Shown: one piece after another, positions 28,823 to 36,640 of the stretch
Position numbering within the stretch: position 1 is the stretch's first letter
Layout: every line of letters starts with the position of its first letter
Assembly (NCBI RefSeq): GCF_002163675.1
Contig: NZ_CP019334.1
Span: forward strand, 3,639,501 to 3,703,500
Source of the DNA: Polaribacter sp. SA4-12
GTDB lineage: Bacteria; Bacteroidota; Bacteroidia; Flavobacteriales; Flavobacteriaceae
Direction: 5' to 3'
Length of the DNA: 64,000 bases
Notes under the pieces: model-generated
The model's input: the letters and a program-made list of their open reading frames with translations, nothing else
The model's database searches: none
What the model was told of the DNA's origin: nothing
Made by a program: the position numbers and the translations under genes

Positions 28823-29680
28823 TTAGAGATCAGCTTTTAGGTAAGTTTTTCTAAAAGCTAGGGGTGAGCAGTTCATGAACTTTTGAAATTGTCTATAAAA
28901 AAAGGGCAAGCTTTCATAGCCACAATCATATGCTATTTGACTGACCTGTTTATTTGTTTCAATTAACATTTTAGAAGCAAGATTTATTTTATATTCATTA
29001 ATAAATGTGAAAAACGATTTGTTAAGAGATTTTTTAAAAAACCGACAAAATGCTTCGTTACTCATAGAAACTAAACTCGAAGCTTCCTCTAATTTTATTT
29101 TTTTATTATAATTATCTTTTACATAATCGAAAACGGTATCAATTCTGTAATTTGCTTTTAAATTAAGATTTGCAGAAAAACCTACACTTGTTAATATTTC
29201 AATATCATCTAAAGTATAAAGTTCTTCAAGTAATAGTAAAAAACACAGTAGTTTTTCTAAAGGTGGTTTATTAATTATTTTAGTTAATTTTCGTTCAATC
29301 TTTTTAGAATATTTTTTATTGAATAAGATACCTTTTGATGCTTTTTTTAGAAGTAATTTAATGTTGTTAAATTCATCTTTTTCAAACCAATCTTTTCCAA
29401 GTAAATCATCGTTCCATTGAAGAACAATTGATTTTACAGTTCCTTTAAATTCATGAGTGTTTTTCCAACAATGAGGTAAGTTTGGTCCTAATAAAACAAA
29501 GTCTCCTTCTTCAAATTTTTGAATATTATTACCAACATATCGTATTCCTTTTCCTTTAATAATATAGGTTAATTCATATTCAGGATGAAAATGAAAAGGT
29601 GCATCAAAATCTGTGTTCTTGTAGGTAAAAGCATGTAAAGAACTTTGTTTATAGCTTATTTTCTCGAACTGTGCTTTCAC
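28823..29680 (-). CDS. AraC-family regulator with cupin sensor domain
   Basis: A 285-residue paralogue of the regulator at 4986-5858: both share HPEYELTYIIKGKG-type cupin residues, the KFEEGDFVLLG-like segment and PHCW/PHLW. The C-terminal AraC helix-turn-helix pair includes ACDCGYESLPFFYRQFQ-like residues near 260. It is divergent from the corrinoid methyltransferase operon with a 153-base gap, so it is the natural candidate regulator of that operon. The shared sensor design with the L-galactose regulator suggests chemically related inducers. Confidence 0.88.
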   Translation of the reverse strand: MKAQFEKISYKQSSLHAFTYKNTDFDAPFHFHPEYELTYIIKGKGIRYVGNNIQKFEEGDFVLLGPNLPHCWKNTHEFKGTVKSIVLQWNDDLLGKDWFEKDEFNNIKLLLKKASKGILFNKKYSKKIERKLTKIINKPPLEKLLCFLLLLEELYTLDDIEILTSVGFSANLNLKANYRIDTVFDYVKDNYNKKIKLEEASSLVSMSNEAFCRFFKKSLNKSFFTFINEYKINLASKMLIETNKQVSQIAYDCGYESLPFFYRQFQKFMNCSPLAFRKTYLKADL

Positions 29681-29733
29681 TGATGAAATGTTTCTTCAAA
29701 GATAATCAATTATGTGTTTAAATATCATAAAAG

Positions 29734-29750
29734 TGACAAATATCATGTCA
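29734..29750. promoter_or_regulatory. Inverted repeat upstream of the corrinoid methyltransferase operon
   Basis: TGACA and TGTCA are separated by 7 bases in the divergent region between the AraC gene and the first methyltransferase. It is a modest candidate binding site; no core promoter could be assigned with confidence. Confidence 0.25.
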
Positions 29751-29833
29751 ATATAGGGTGTTATTTTGCTAATATGCATGTAGATTTATAAGTGTTTGTA
29801 AATTAACTTTATACGATACAAAACACTAAAATT

Positions 29834-30853
29834 ATGACCAAGAGAGATATAATTAAAATGGTATTAAATCATGAAAGACCACCTTACGTACCTTGGTCTT
29901 TTAAATTTACTAAAGAACCAAAAGAAATACTTCAAAAATATTATAAAACAGAAGATTTAGATGTTGTTTTAGGAAATCACATTTTAAATTTAGGTAGTGA
30001 TATTGGCTTTTTTGATGAAGTTAAAAAAGATTATTTCAAAGATGTCTTTAATGTAGTTTGGGATAGAACTGTTGATAAAGATATCGGAATGCCTGTTGAA
30101 GACATTATAAAAGACCCAACAATTGAAGGTTTAGAGTTTCCAAATCCTCATGACCCACGTTTTTTTGCAAATATTGAATCAGAAATTGAGAAGAAACCAG
30201 ATTTATTTAGAGTTTTTCAAATAGGATTCTCTTTGTATGAAAGAGCTTGGTCTATGAGAGGTATGGAAAACATATTAATGGACTTTTATATGTACCCAGA
30301 TTTTGTACATGCTTTATTTGAAAAAATAGCAGATTATAACATTGCTCAAATTGACAAAGCATTAGAATATGATATTGATGCCGTTTATTTTGGTGATGAT
30401 TGGGGACAACAACAAGGTTTAATAATGGGAGCCGATTTATGGCACGAATTTATGTATCCGCAAATAAAACGTATGTATAAGCGTGTAAAAGATGCTGGTA
30501 AATATGTAATGATTCATTCTTGCGGAGATGTAGATGAGTTATTCCCATCATTAATTGATGCAGGTTTAAACTGTTTTAACCCATTTCAACCAGAAGTAAT
30601 GGATGTACATGAAATTCATGATAATTATTTAGGAAAATTATGTTTCCACGGAGGTTTGTCAATGCAAAAAACATTGCCTTTTGGAACACCAGAAGAAGTA
30701 AGAGAAGAGTCGTTAGCTTTATTAGAAATGGGTAGAAAAGGAGGTTATATATTTTCTCCTTCTCATTCCGTAGAAAGCGATACAACTTTAGAAAACATAT
30801 TAACATTTATTGATGTTGCTCAATCGCAACTAAAAGAAAAAGAACTAGCGTAA
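29834..30853 (+). CDS. UroD-fold corrinoid methyltransferase (MtaA/CmuA-like), first copy
   Basis: A 339-residue protein of the uroporphyrinogen decarboxylase superfamily, soluble, with no signal peptide. The metal site of methyltransferase members is recognisable as HSCGD (His228, Cys230). The third ligand position, normally Cys, is within SPSHSVE (His311). It is not HemE: the heme-enzyme N-terminal arginine motif is absent, and it overlaps a corrinoid protein gene (TAATG junction at 30851-30855). In related systems one such protein moves a methyl group between substrate and corrinoid and another between corrinoid and acceptor. I infer this is the substrate-side or acceptor-side methyltransferase; which of the two is unknown. 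Confidence 0.8.
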   Translation: MTKRDIIKMVLNHERPPYVPWSFKFTKEPKEILQKYYKTEDLDVVLGNHILNLGSDIGFFDEVKKDYFKDVFNVVWDRTVDKDIGMPVEDIIKDPTIEGLEFPNPHDPRFFANIESEIEKKPDLFRVFQIGFSLYERAWSMRGMENILMDFYMYPDFVHALFEKIADYNIAQIDKALEYDIDAVYFGDDWGQQQGLIMGADLWHEFMYPQIKRMYKRVKDAGKYVMIHSCGDVDELFPSLIDAGLNCFNPFQPEVMDVHEIHDNYLGKLCFHGGLSMQKTLPFGTPEEVREESLALLEMGRKGGYIFSPSHSVESDTTLENILTFIDVAQSQLKEKELA

Positions 30854-31527
30854 TGGAAGAACTATTAAGTAAAATTTCGAATTGTGTAGAGTTTGGTAAG
30901 ATTAATAAGGTATCGCCTTATCCACCAAATATGAAAGGTCAAGATGGTGCAGATGAATTAACTGTGCTAGCATTAGAACAAGGAGCTTCTGCTGGAGATA
31001 TTTTATCAAAAGCATTAATTATTGGGATGGAAAAAATTGGTATTAAATTTAGAGAAAACAAAGTATTTGTTCCTCAAGTTTTAATGTCTGCAAAAGCCAT
31101 GAATACAGCAATGGATCATTTAAAACCATTATTTGCAGAAGGAAATGCAGATAAAAAAGGTGTTTTTATTATTGGTACAGTTGCAGGTGATTTACACGAT
31201 ATTGGCAAAAACCTAGTTTCTATGATTGTTGAAGGAAATGGTTATGAAGTTATTGATTTAGGAACAGATGTTCCTGCAGAGAAATTTATTGATACAATTA
31301 GTAAATTCCCAGATGCAATTATCGGACTTTCTTCATTACTGACAACAACAATGGAAAGTATGGAGAATATTGTAAGAGAAATTAAAACGGTATATCCTGA
31401 ACAGAAAGTAACTATAGGTGGAGCACCAATTACGCAAGATTTTTGTGATAAAATTGGAGCAGATAATTTTTCTGCAGATCCACAAGGTGTTGTTGAATTT
31501 ATGAATAAACTTAAAATATCAGCATAA
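30853..31527 (+). CDS. Corrinoid-binding methyl carrier protein (MtaC/MtbC-like)
   Basis: A 224-residue protein with the two domains of methanogen and acetogen corrinoid proteins: a helical cap domain (residues about 1-95) and a Rossmann-like B12-binding domain with the base-off motif D113-L-H115-D-I-G118, then SSLLTT and TIGGAP at the loops that hold the nucleotide tail. His115 would coordinate cobalt. Both ends overlap neighbouring genes by a base or more (TAATG junctions), indicating translational coupling and equimolar production. It would carry the methyl group between the two UroD-fold proteins. Corrinoid proteins of this kind are common in anaerobes and unexpected in a marine polysaccharide degrader. 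Confidence 0.92.
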   Translation: MEELLSKISNCVEFGKINKVSPYPPNMKGQDGADELTVLALEQGASAGDILSKALIIGMEKIGIKFRENKVFVPQVLMSAKAMNTAMDHLKPLFAEGNADKKGVFIIGTVAGDLHDIGKNLVSMIVEGNGYEVIDLGTDVPAEKFIDTISKFPDAIIGLSSLLTTTMESMENIVREIKTVYPEQKVTIGGAPITQDFCDKIGADNFSADPQGVVEFMNKLKISA

Positions 31528-32903
31528 TGAAAGGTTTAGAATTAATAAAAGCGGCTATGAACCGTCAAACAGTAGAACGTACTCCTTGGGTACCTTTTGT
31601 GGGTGCACATGCAGGTCATTTATTAGGTTTAGATGCCACAACTTATTTTAAATCTGAGCAACATATTATTGATGGCGCAAATGAAGCTATAAAAAAATAC
31701 AATCCAGATGGAATTCCGGTAACTTTTGATCTTCAAATTGAAGCAGAGGTTTTAGGTTGTGAAATCAAATGGTCAGATGATAATCCTCCAGCAGTAGTTT
31801 CTCATCCGTTAGCAGATGGAAGTTTAAAGTTAGAAGATTTAAAAGTTCCTTGTCGTTGTAGTGGTAGAATTGCAACAGTAATGAATGCTACTTCAAAAAT
31901 AAAAGAGCAAAATCCTGATGTTGCATTGTATGGTTTAATTACTGGGCCTTTTACGTTGGCTTTACACTTGTTGGGAACAGATATTTTTATGAAATTATTT
32001 GAAGACCCTGAATATGTTGGTAAAGTAATGGAATATTGTACCAAAGTTGGTAAAGCAATGTCTGATTATTATATTGAAGCTGGTTGTGATGTTGTTGCTG
32101 TAGTTGACCCAATGGTTAGCCAAATAGATCCAATGTCGTTTGAAATGTTTGTTTCTCCTTATTGTAAAGAGGTTTTCAGTCATATTAGAGAATGTGGAGC
32201 GTTAAGTTCATTCTTTGTATGCGGAAATGCAACGCAAAACATTGAAGAAATGTGTAAATGTGAGCCTGATAATATTTCAATTGATGAAAATATTCCGTTA
32301 GATTTCTTAAAAGAACAATGCGATAAATATGAAATCAGTTTTGGTGGAAATATGAAATTAACATCAGTGTTGTTAATTGGTACTCCTGAAGACTGTAAGT
32401 TTGAAGCAATTGAATGTATGGATATTGGTGGTAAAACCGGATTTATTTTAGCTCCAGGTTGCGATTTACCAATGGCAACACCTGTTGAAAATTTAGAAGC
32501 TATTGCTGAAATTGTTCACGATGAATATCAACAAGATGTTTTAAAAGCAAAAGGGCAAATAGCTAAAAATGTTGAGTTATTAGATTTAGAAAATTACTTT
32601 ACAAACGATAAAGTAAAAATAGATATAATAACACTAGATTCTGAAGGTTGTGCTCCTTGTCAATATATGATGAAAGCAGTTGAATTAGCTGTTGAAGAAA
32701 TTGGAGCTGATAATATTGAGTATGTTGAGCATAAAATTAAAAAGAAAGAAGGTATTCAAATGATGATGTCACTTGGCGTTAGAAATCTTCCAACAATTTG
32801 TATTGATGGTAATATTGAATTTATTTCAATAATTCCTCCAAAAACAGAATTGGTAAAATGTATTCAAAATCATTTAGATAAAAAAGCACAAGCAGTTGTA
32901 TGA
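31527..32903 (+). CDS. UroD-fold corrinoid methyltransferase fused to a thioredoxin-like domain
   Basis: A 458-residue fusion. Residues 1 to about 345 are a UroD-fold methyltransferase of MtaA/CmuA type, with LYGLITGPFTLALHLLG and VAVVDP. The metal site reads F230-V-C232-G and APGC312D, so both cysteines are present but the usual histidine is Phe. Residues about 363-455 form a thioredoxin/glutaredoxin-like domain with C375-A-P-C378 and a cis-Pro region (RNLPTICIDG). The fused redox domain could protect the metal site, supply a thiol acceptor or keep the corrinoid reduced. It overlaps the GTPase gene by four bases. I infer methyl transfer from or to the corrinoid protein. Confidence 0.82.
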   Translation: MKGLELIKAAMNRQTVERTPWVPFVGAHAGHLLGLDATTYFKSEQHIIDGANEAIKKYNPDGIPVTFDLQIEAEVLGCEIKWSDDNPPAVVSHPLADGSLKLEDLKVPCRCSGRIATVMNATSKIKEQNPDVALYGLITGPFTLALHLLGTDIFMKLFEDPEYVGKVMEYCTKVGKAMSDYYIEAGCDVVAVVDPMVSQIDPMSFEMFVSPYCKEVFSHIRECGALSSFFVCGNATQNIEEMCKCEPDNISIDENIPLDFLKEQCDKYEISFGGNMKLTSVLLIGTPEDCKFEAIECMDIGGKTGFILAPGCDLPMATPVENLEAIAEIVHDEYQQDVLKAKGQIAKNVELLDLENYFTNDKVKIDIITLDSEGCAPCQYMMKAVELAVEEIGADNIEYVEHKIKKKEGIQMMMSLGVRNLPTICIDGNIEFISIIPPKTELVKCIQNHLDKKAQAVV

Positions 32904-33796
32904 TTGCAGACTTAATTCTTATAAGCGGATTTTTAGGTAGTGGAAAAACAACATTGCTTAAAAATCTACTTTCTTTACATAAGGATAAACGAATTGCTGT
33001 TATTCAAAATGAATTTGCTCCTTCAGGTGTTGATGGAAAATACTTAAAACTTTCTGGAGACAATTTTAAACTAGTAGAAATTAATAATGGTTCTGTTTTT
33101 TGTGTTTGTTTACTGAGTAATTTCATTGAAAACATCATAAAATTAATAGAACAATACAATCCTGAAATTATTTATTTAGAAGCATCAGGTATATCAGATC
33201 CAATATCTATTTGCGAACTATTAAATAGTGAAGAAATAAGAAATAAAGTAAAATATGCTGGAGCTTGGTGTGTCGTAGATGCTTTAAATTTTGAAAAAAG
33301 CGCGGTATTTGTTCAGCGAGCAAAACATCAAGTTAGAGTTGCGGACAAAATTATATTGAATAAAATTGATTTAGTCGATGGTATTCAATTACAAAATCTC
33401 GTAAAAAAAGTAAAAGAAATAAATCCTTTTGCAGAAATTGAGCAACAAGAATTTTGTAACGTTCAAAGTATAGACTTAAATCAAGTAAACTCATTTCCAA
33501 CAATCACTGTTAAAGATAAAAGACCAGAAGAAATTAGAACAGCTGTTTATAGAACAACTCAAATAATTTCCGCAGAACAGTTGAGGTTTTTTCTTCAAGA
33601 ATTGAAAAAAATAAGCATTAGAGCTAAAGGTTTTGTGAGGGTAGGAAATAATGAGTTTAAATTATTTCATTTAACTTATAATTATTTCGAAATCATTCCA
33701 CTTACAGATTATACTGGAAGCTGCGAAATTATTGCTTTTGGAGAGCAAATGAATTTAAAAATATTAAGACAATTATTTCAGGCAGCAATAAAATAG
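32900..33796 (+). CDS. CobW/COG0523-family GTPase, probable metal chaperone
   Basis: A 298-residue G3E P-loop GTPase with Walker A GFLGSGKTT (residues 10-18), an Asn-Glu-Phe switch (IQNEFAP), the base-specificity motif NKID and a C-terminal CobW_C-like domain. The metal motif C-x-C-C of this family reads C68-V-C70-L, so the third Cys is missing. Members deliver zinc, cobalt or nickel, or insert metal into corrinoid-related enzymes. Embedded in the operon with four-base and four-base-gap spacing, it probably loads zinc into the methyltransferases or assists corrinoid loading or repair. The role is inferred from context. Confidence 0.8.
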   Translation: MIADLILISGFLGSGKTTLLKNLLSLHKDKRIAVIQNEFAPSGVDGKYLKLSGDNFKLVEINNGSVFCVCLLSNFIENIIKLIEQYNPEIIYLEASGISDPISICELLNSEEIRNKVKYAGAWCVVDALNFEKSAVFVQRAKHQVRVADKIILNKIDLVDGIQLQNLVKKVKEINPFAEIEQQEFCNVQSIDLNQVNSFPTITVKDKRPEEIRTAVYRTTQIISAEQLRFFLQELKKISIRAKGFVRVGNNEFKLFHLTYNYFEIIPLTDYTGSCEIIAFGEQMNLKILRQLFQAAIK

Positions 33797-33799
33797 AAG

Positions 33800-34504
33800 A
33801 TGAAAGGAACATATTCATATAAAATTGATTTTAAGGATATAAAATTGAGAAAAGAGGAAATTTCTTCCTTTATGGGTTTAGGTCCAGAACCAGAAGAACC
33901 TTTTAGCAGTATGATTGATACTGCAATTGAATTATTGTCTTCAAATAAAAATATTGAAGGTGGCTTTGTGATTCATTCTATTTCAAATATTTCTATAAAA
34001 GATGGAACTGTAGATATGTTAACGAAGCAATTTACAACAGGAAAAATGATTTCTTCTTTTTTAAGAAATGCTGAATACTCTGCTCTATTTACTTGTACTG
34101 CTGGTTATGAAGTAGAAAAATGGAGTAATAAATATAAAGAAGAAGGTGATATTGTGCAAAGTTATGTAATTGATTCTACAGGTTCTTTATTAGTGGAAGG
34201 TGCAATGGATGTTGTGTATGAGAAGTTGAAAAATATGGTAATTCTAAATGATTTAGCGCTAACAAATAGATACAGCCCTGGTTATTGTGAGTGGTTGGTA
34301 AAAGATCAGCAAAAGCTATTTTCATTTTTTCCAGATAAATTTTGTAATGTAAGTTTAGGAGAAACTTCATTAATGAGCCCTATAAAATCTGTAAGCGGAA
34401 TTATAGGTATTGGTAAAGATGTAAAATATTTAGGGTACATCTGTGATACTTGTAAAAGTAAAGGGTGTGTCTACAGGGCAAAAAAAATGTATGTAAAACA
34501 TTAA
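33800..34504 (+). CDS. MetH activation-domain-like protein, probable corrinoid reactivator
   Basis: A 234-residue protein resembling the AdoMet-binding activation domain of B12-dependent methionine synthase. The hallmark RYSPGY (residues 157-162) is followed by CEWLVKDQQKLF and the motif MSPIKSVSGIIGIG. In MetH this domain uses AdoMet and an electron donor to rescue cob(II)alamin by reductive methylation. The C-terminus adds a Cys cluster (ICDTCKSKGC) that could bind a metal or FeS centre. No MetH substrate domains are present, so a stand-alone reactivator for the corrinoid protein is the best reading, taking the place of the ATP-dependent RACE ferredoxins of anaerobes. It ends in a strong terminator. 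Confidence 0.85.
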   Translation: MKGTYSYKIDFKDIKLRKEEISSFMGLGPEPEEPFSSMIDTAIELLSSNKNIEGGFVIHSISNISIKDGTVDMLTKQFTTGKMISSFLRNAEYSALFTCTAGYEVEKWSNKYKEEGDIVQSYVIDSTGSLLVEGAMDVVYEKLKNMVILNDLALTNRYSPGYCEWLVKDQQKLFSFFPDKFCNVSLGETSLMSPIKSVSGIIGIGKDVKYLGYICDTCKSKGCVYRAKKMYVKH

Positions 34505-34553
34505 CAACTAAAAAGGGTTCATTTAATTTTTAAATGAACCCTTTTTAGTTGTT
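34503..34553. terminator. Strong bidirectional terminator after the corrinoid operon
   Basis: A perfect 23-base stem (AACAACTAAAAAGGGTTCAT on the left arm) encloses a 5-base loop, with the stem starting inside the stop codon of the activation-domain gene. Its symmetry lets it also end the minus-strand Cys-rich lipoprotein gene. Confidence 0.9.
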
Positions 34554-34563
34554 GAAATGTATG

Positions 34564-35415
34564 TTATTCTGGTTTTTGTTCTATTAATTTAAAAGAATCA
34601 ATTGCATGATAATCCGATCTAGCAGCAATGATAACTGTGTATTCTTTTTCTTCATCAAATTTTGCATAGACTTGATGAGCATTATTGTCTGAAGTACTAG
34701 AAATAGTAGACCACTGATCTAAAGTGTTCATATAAATTTTAAAGAATCCATTTCCATTTTCACCAGCTGGATTTGGTGATTTACCAGAACCTTTTGGGTA
34801 TAAAATACTTCCATCTTTTTTAGCGAAGAAATCATCAGATTCAATTTTTAACCAACTATCATTATGTTCTGCCCAAGCGTCATCTGCTGCTTTTTTAGCA
34901 ATATAAGACCTCCATTGAAAAAGATAAGTACCTGCTTTAGGAATCGTAACCTTATAAGTTAATTGTCCTTTTTCTCCAACAGTACCTTTCCACGTTTGTC
35001 CAGGTCCTTCCCAAACCACATATCCATCACCTGTATAATCTGCAATATCTTTTTTTATTTTCCAGTCATCCGTTAGGGTAACCATAGCTGCATCGATTTC
35101 AATAACCCTTGCCACAAAAACTTCACATTTACAAGTGTCTTCATTTAATATTTCATCACTAGCACAAGTTAAGGTACAGGGTGTTGGTTCGCACTCGCAA
35201 CTATCTTCATTCAATGTTTCATCACTGGCACAAGTTGTAGTACAAGGTATTGGTTCACACTCGCAAGTATCTTCATTTAAAGAAAAGTCTACGGGGCAAT
35301 TTTTTATGCAACTTTCTTCTTCATCGCTTGAAGATGTTCCGCAAGAAATAAATACTACAACAAGACTTAAGTAGATAAATGATTTGAAAAGATTAAGAAA
35401 TTTTGGCTTTTTCAT
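34564..35415 (-). CDS. Cys-rich repeat lipoprotein with carbohydrate-binding-like domain
   Basis: A 283-residue lipoprotein (lipobox FISC, Cys25). Residues 36-97 hold three exact-period repeats of 22 residues, each C-x3-C-x10-C-x-C with conserved LNED before the last pair; these probably form a disulfide-braced stalk. The remaining ~180 residues look like a beta-sandwich binding domain (YVVWEGPGQTWKG, YKVTIPKAGTYLFQWRSYI, SDYHAIDSFKLIE) of CBM type, reminiscent of glycan-binding modules in agarolytic bacteria. The layout matches a surface glycan-binding protein: anchor, rigid stalk, binding head. It has its own promoter region, and its upstream region shares a TTACCTATAA motif with the IclR/RhaT intergenic region. 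Confidence 0.75.
   Translation of the reverse strand: MKKPKFLNLFKSFIYLSLVVVFISCGTSSSDEEESCIKNCPVDFSLNEDTCECEPIPCTTTCASDETLNEDSCECEPTPCTLTCASDEILNEDTCKCEVFVARVIEIDAAMVTLTDDWKIKKDIADYTGDGYVVWEGPGQTWKGTVGEKGQLTYKVTIPKAGTYLFQWRSYIAKKAADDAWAEHNDSWLKIESDDFFAKKDGSILYPKGSGKSPNPAGENGNGFFKIYMNTLDQWSTISSTSDNNAHQVYAKFDEEKEYTVIIAARSDYHAIDSFKLIEQKPE
35125..35310 (-). repeat. Three tandem 66-base repeats encoding Cys-rich units
   Basis: Three in-frame 66-base units inside the lipoprotein gene encode the 22-residue Cys repeats. Units two and three are closest to each other (ACAAG, TTGGTTC and CACTCGCAA segments recur). Copy number could vary between strains. Confidence 0.7.
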
Positions 35416-35466
35416 AAATAGTTTTAAGTTATAGTTAAATTAATAGTTATGTATTAGATTTTAAAA

Positions 35467-35485
35467 TTACCTATAACGTATATAC
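35467..35485. promoter_or_regulatory. Shared TTACCTATAA motif, candidate operator (lipoprotein side)
   Basis: TTACCTATAACGTATATAC lies 52 bases upstream of the lipoprotein start. The same first ten bases recur at 36362-36371 in front of the IclR gene, suggesting one regulator binds both. This is a sequence match only. Confidence 0.35.
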
Positions 35486-35538
35486 TTTAAAACTACATTT
35501 GTTTTAAATGTAGAATCATATGATTTTAATTAGAAACT

Positions 35539-36297
35539 TTATCCAATAATAAATTGATTAATCTCTTTTTGAGCATTCTTTAATTGATTTATTAGAAAAT
35601 TTTTATCAATTTCTTTTAAGTTTGAAGAAAAAACAGAAAGAGCTAATACAGCAGTAAGGTCAGAATTTTTTAAGCCAATTGGTATAGCAATATCTGTAAT
35701 TCCACTTGTAAGTTTACTTTCAGATAATTGATAGCCTTCTTTTTCTACAATATCAATTTCCTTTTTCAATTTTTCTTTTTCTTTTTTCGTCCAATTTTTA
35801 AAATGAATGTCTCTAGATAAAATAGCATCTCTTTTTTCTGAAGAAATCATAGATAAGATTGTAATACCAGAAATTGTTTTCGATAACGGAAAATGTGTTC
35901 CTTCTTCTATTGATAAAGAAACTGCACTTGGACTTCTTACTTGAGAAATGACTAATAATTGATCATTGTTCATAATACTTAAATGGCAAGATTGTCTTGT
36001 TACTTCAGAAAGTGTTTGCATTGGGTATTTTGCAACTCTCATTAACTCATCAAAAGGAGTATGCGTATGTGAAAGGCTGTACATTTTTAAAGACAACCTA
36101 TATTTACCTGCGTTAAAACCTCTAAGTAAATAACCTCTCTCTTCTAAGCAAACTAACATTCTGTAAATTTCACTTGGAGTTCTATTGATTCCTTGAGCAA
36201 TTTCTAATTGAGATAAAGGGATTCCTTCTTTTGATAAAAACTCTAGAATATCTAATCCTTTATCAAGGGCAGGTGCATTGTATTTTGCTTTTGACAT
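35539..36297 (-). CDS. IclR-family transcriptional regulator
   Basis: About 252 residues from the ATG at 36297; the upstream in-frame ATG at 36315 would only add six residues. The N-terminal winged helix-turn-helix has APALDKGLDILEFLSKEGIP and RTPSEIYRMLVCLEERGYL. The C-terminal effector domain has the IclR pattern SVEEG-like SLSIEEGTHFPLSKTISG, VVEKEGYQLSE and GITDIAIPI. It is divergent from the nine-gene RhaT-CaiB-SBP operon and is probably its regulator. IclR proteins usually sense small carboxylates or sugar-derived metabolites, which fits a CoA-dependent acid pathway. Confidence 0.9.
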   Translation of the reverse strand: MSKAKYNAPALDKGLDILEFLSKEGIPLSQLEIAQGINRTPSEIYRMLVCLEERGYLLRGFNAGKYRLSLKMYSLSHTHTPFDELMRVAKYPMQTLSEVTRQSCHLSIMNNDQLLVISQVRSPSAVSLSIEEGTHFPLSKTISGITILSMISSEKRDAILSRDIHFKNWTKKEKEKLKKEIDIVEKEGYQLSESKLTSGITDIAIPIGLKNSDLTAVLALSVFSSNLKEIDKNFLINQLKNAQKEINQFIIG

Positions 36298-36361
36298 TTT
36301 ATAAATTATAATCAAAAATAAGATTTTAATCCGTATTTTATTTTATTTATAAATATAGAAT

Positions 36362-36383
36362 TTACCTATAAAATATATTTTAT
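36362..36383. promoter_or_regulatory. Palindrome between IclR gene and RhaT operon, candidate IclR operator
   Basis: ATAAAATATATTTTAT (36368-36383) is a perfect 16-base palindrome, preceded by TTACCTATAA also found before the lipoprotein gene. It sits 65 bases from the IclR start, where auto-regulation would be expected. In such A+T-rich DNA chance palindromes occur, so confidence is limited. Confidence 0.4.
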
Positions 36384-36603
36384 GTAAAATATTACTAAAT
36401 TATTTAAATAATTAGTCTCTTTATTTTTAAATAAAATACTTGTAAGTAGTTGATTTGTAGTTTTTTAATATTGTATTTATTGATATTCTAATAGGTGTTT
36501 AATATAATGGTATTCAATTTTATCTGAATTTAAAATAAATAAAAAAAAACCATTTGATATAGTTAATTAATCAGGTCTTTCTAAACTATGAACACCTATT
36601 TTA

Positions 36604-36611
36604 TAGTTTTG
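36604..36611 (+). promoter_or_regulatory. Candidate -7 element of the RhaT operon
   Basis: TAGTTTTG matches the Bacteroidota consensus TAnnTTTG and is the same octamer as in the two GH86 promoters. It lies 29 bases before the ATG at 36641. Confidence 0.45.
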
Positions 36612-36640
36612 GGTTGTATTAAATAAAAAACAATCAAAAT

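Larger units (their letters stand above)
36298..36640. other. 343-base regulatory intergenic region
   Basis: No gene is seen. It is extremely A+T-rich and holds the 16-base palindrome at 36368-36383 and the candidate promoter at 36604-36611. Nothing else was recognised. Confidence 0.6.

Noticed and set aside
29834..30853. Annotation as HemE (uroporphyrinogen decarboxylase of heme synthesis)
   Set aside because: The heme-enzyme N-terminal arginine motif is missing, the methyltransferase metal site HSCG is present, and the gene overlaps a corrinoid protein gene.
35125..35310. CRISPR-like repeats
   Set aside because: The 66-base units are contiguous, in frame and encode a Cys-rich protein; there are no spacers.
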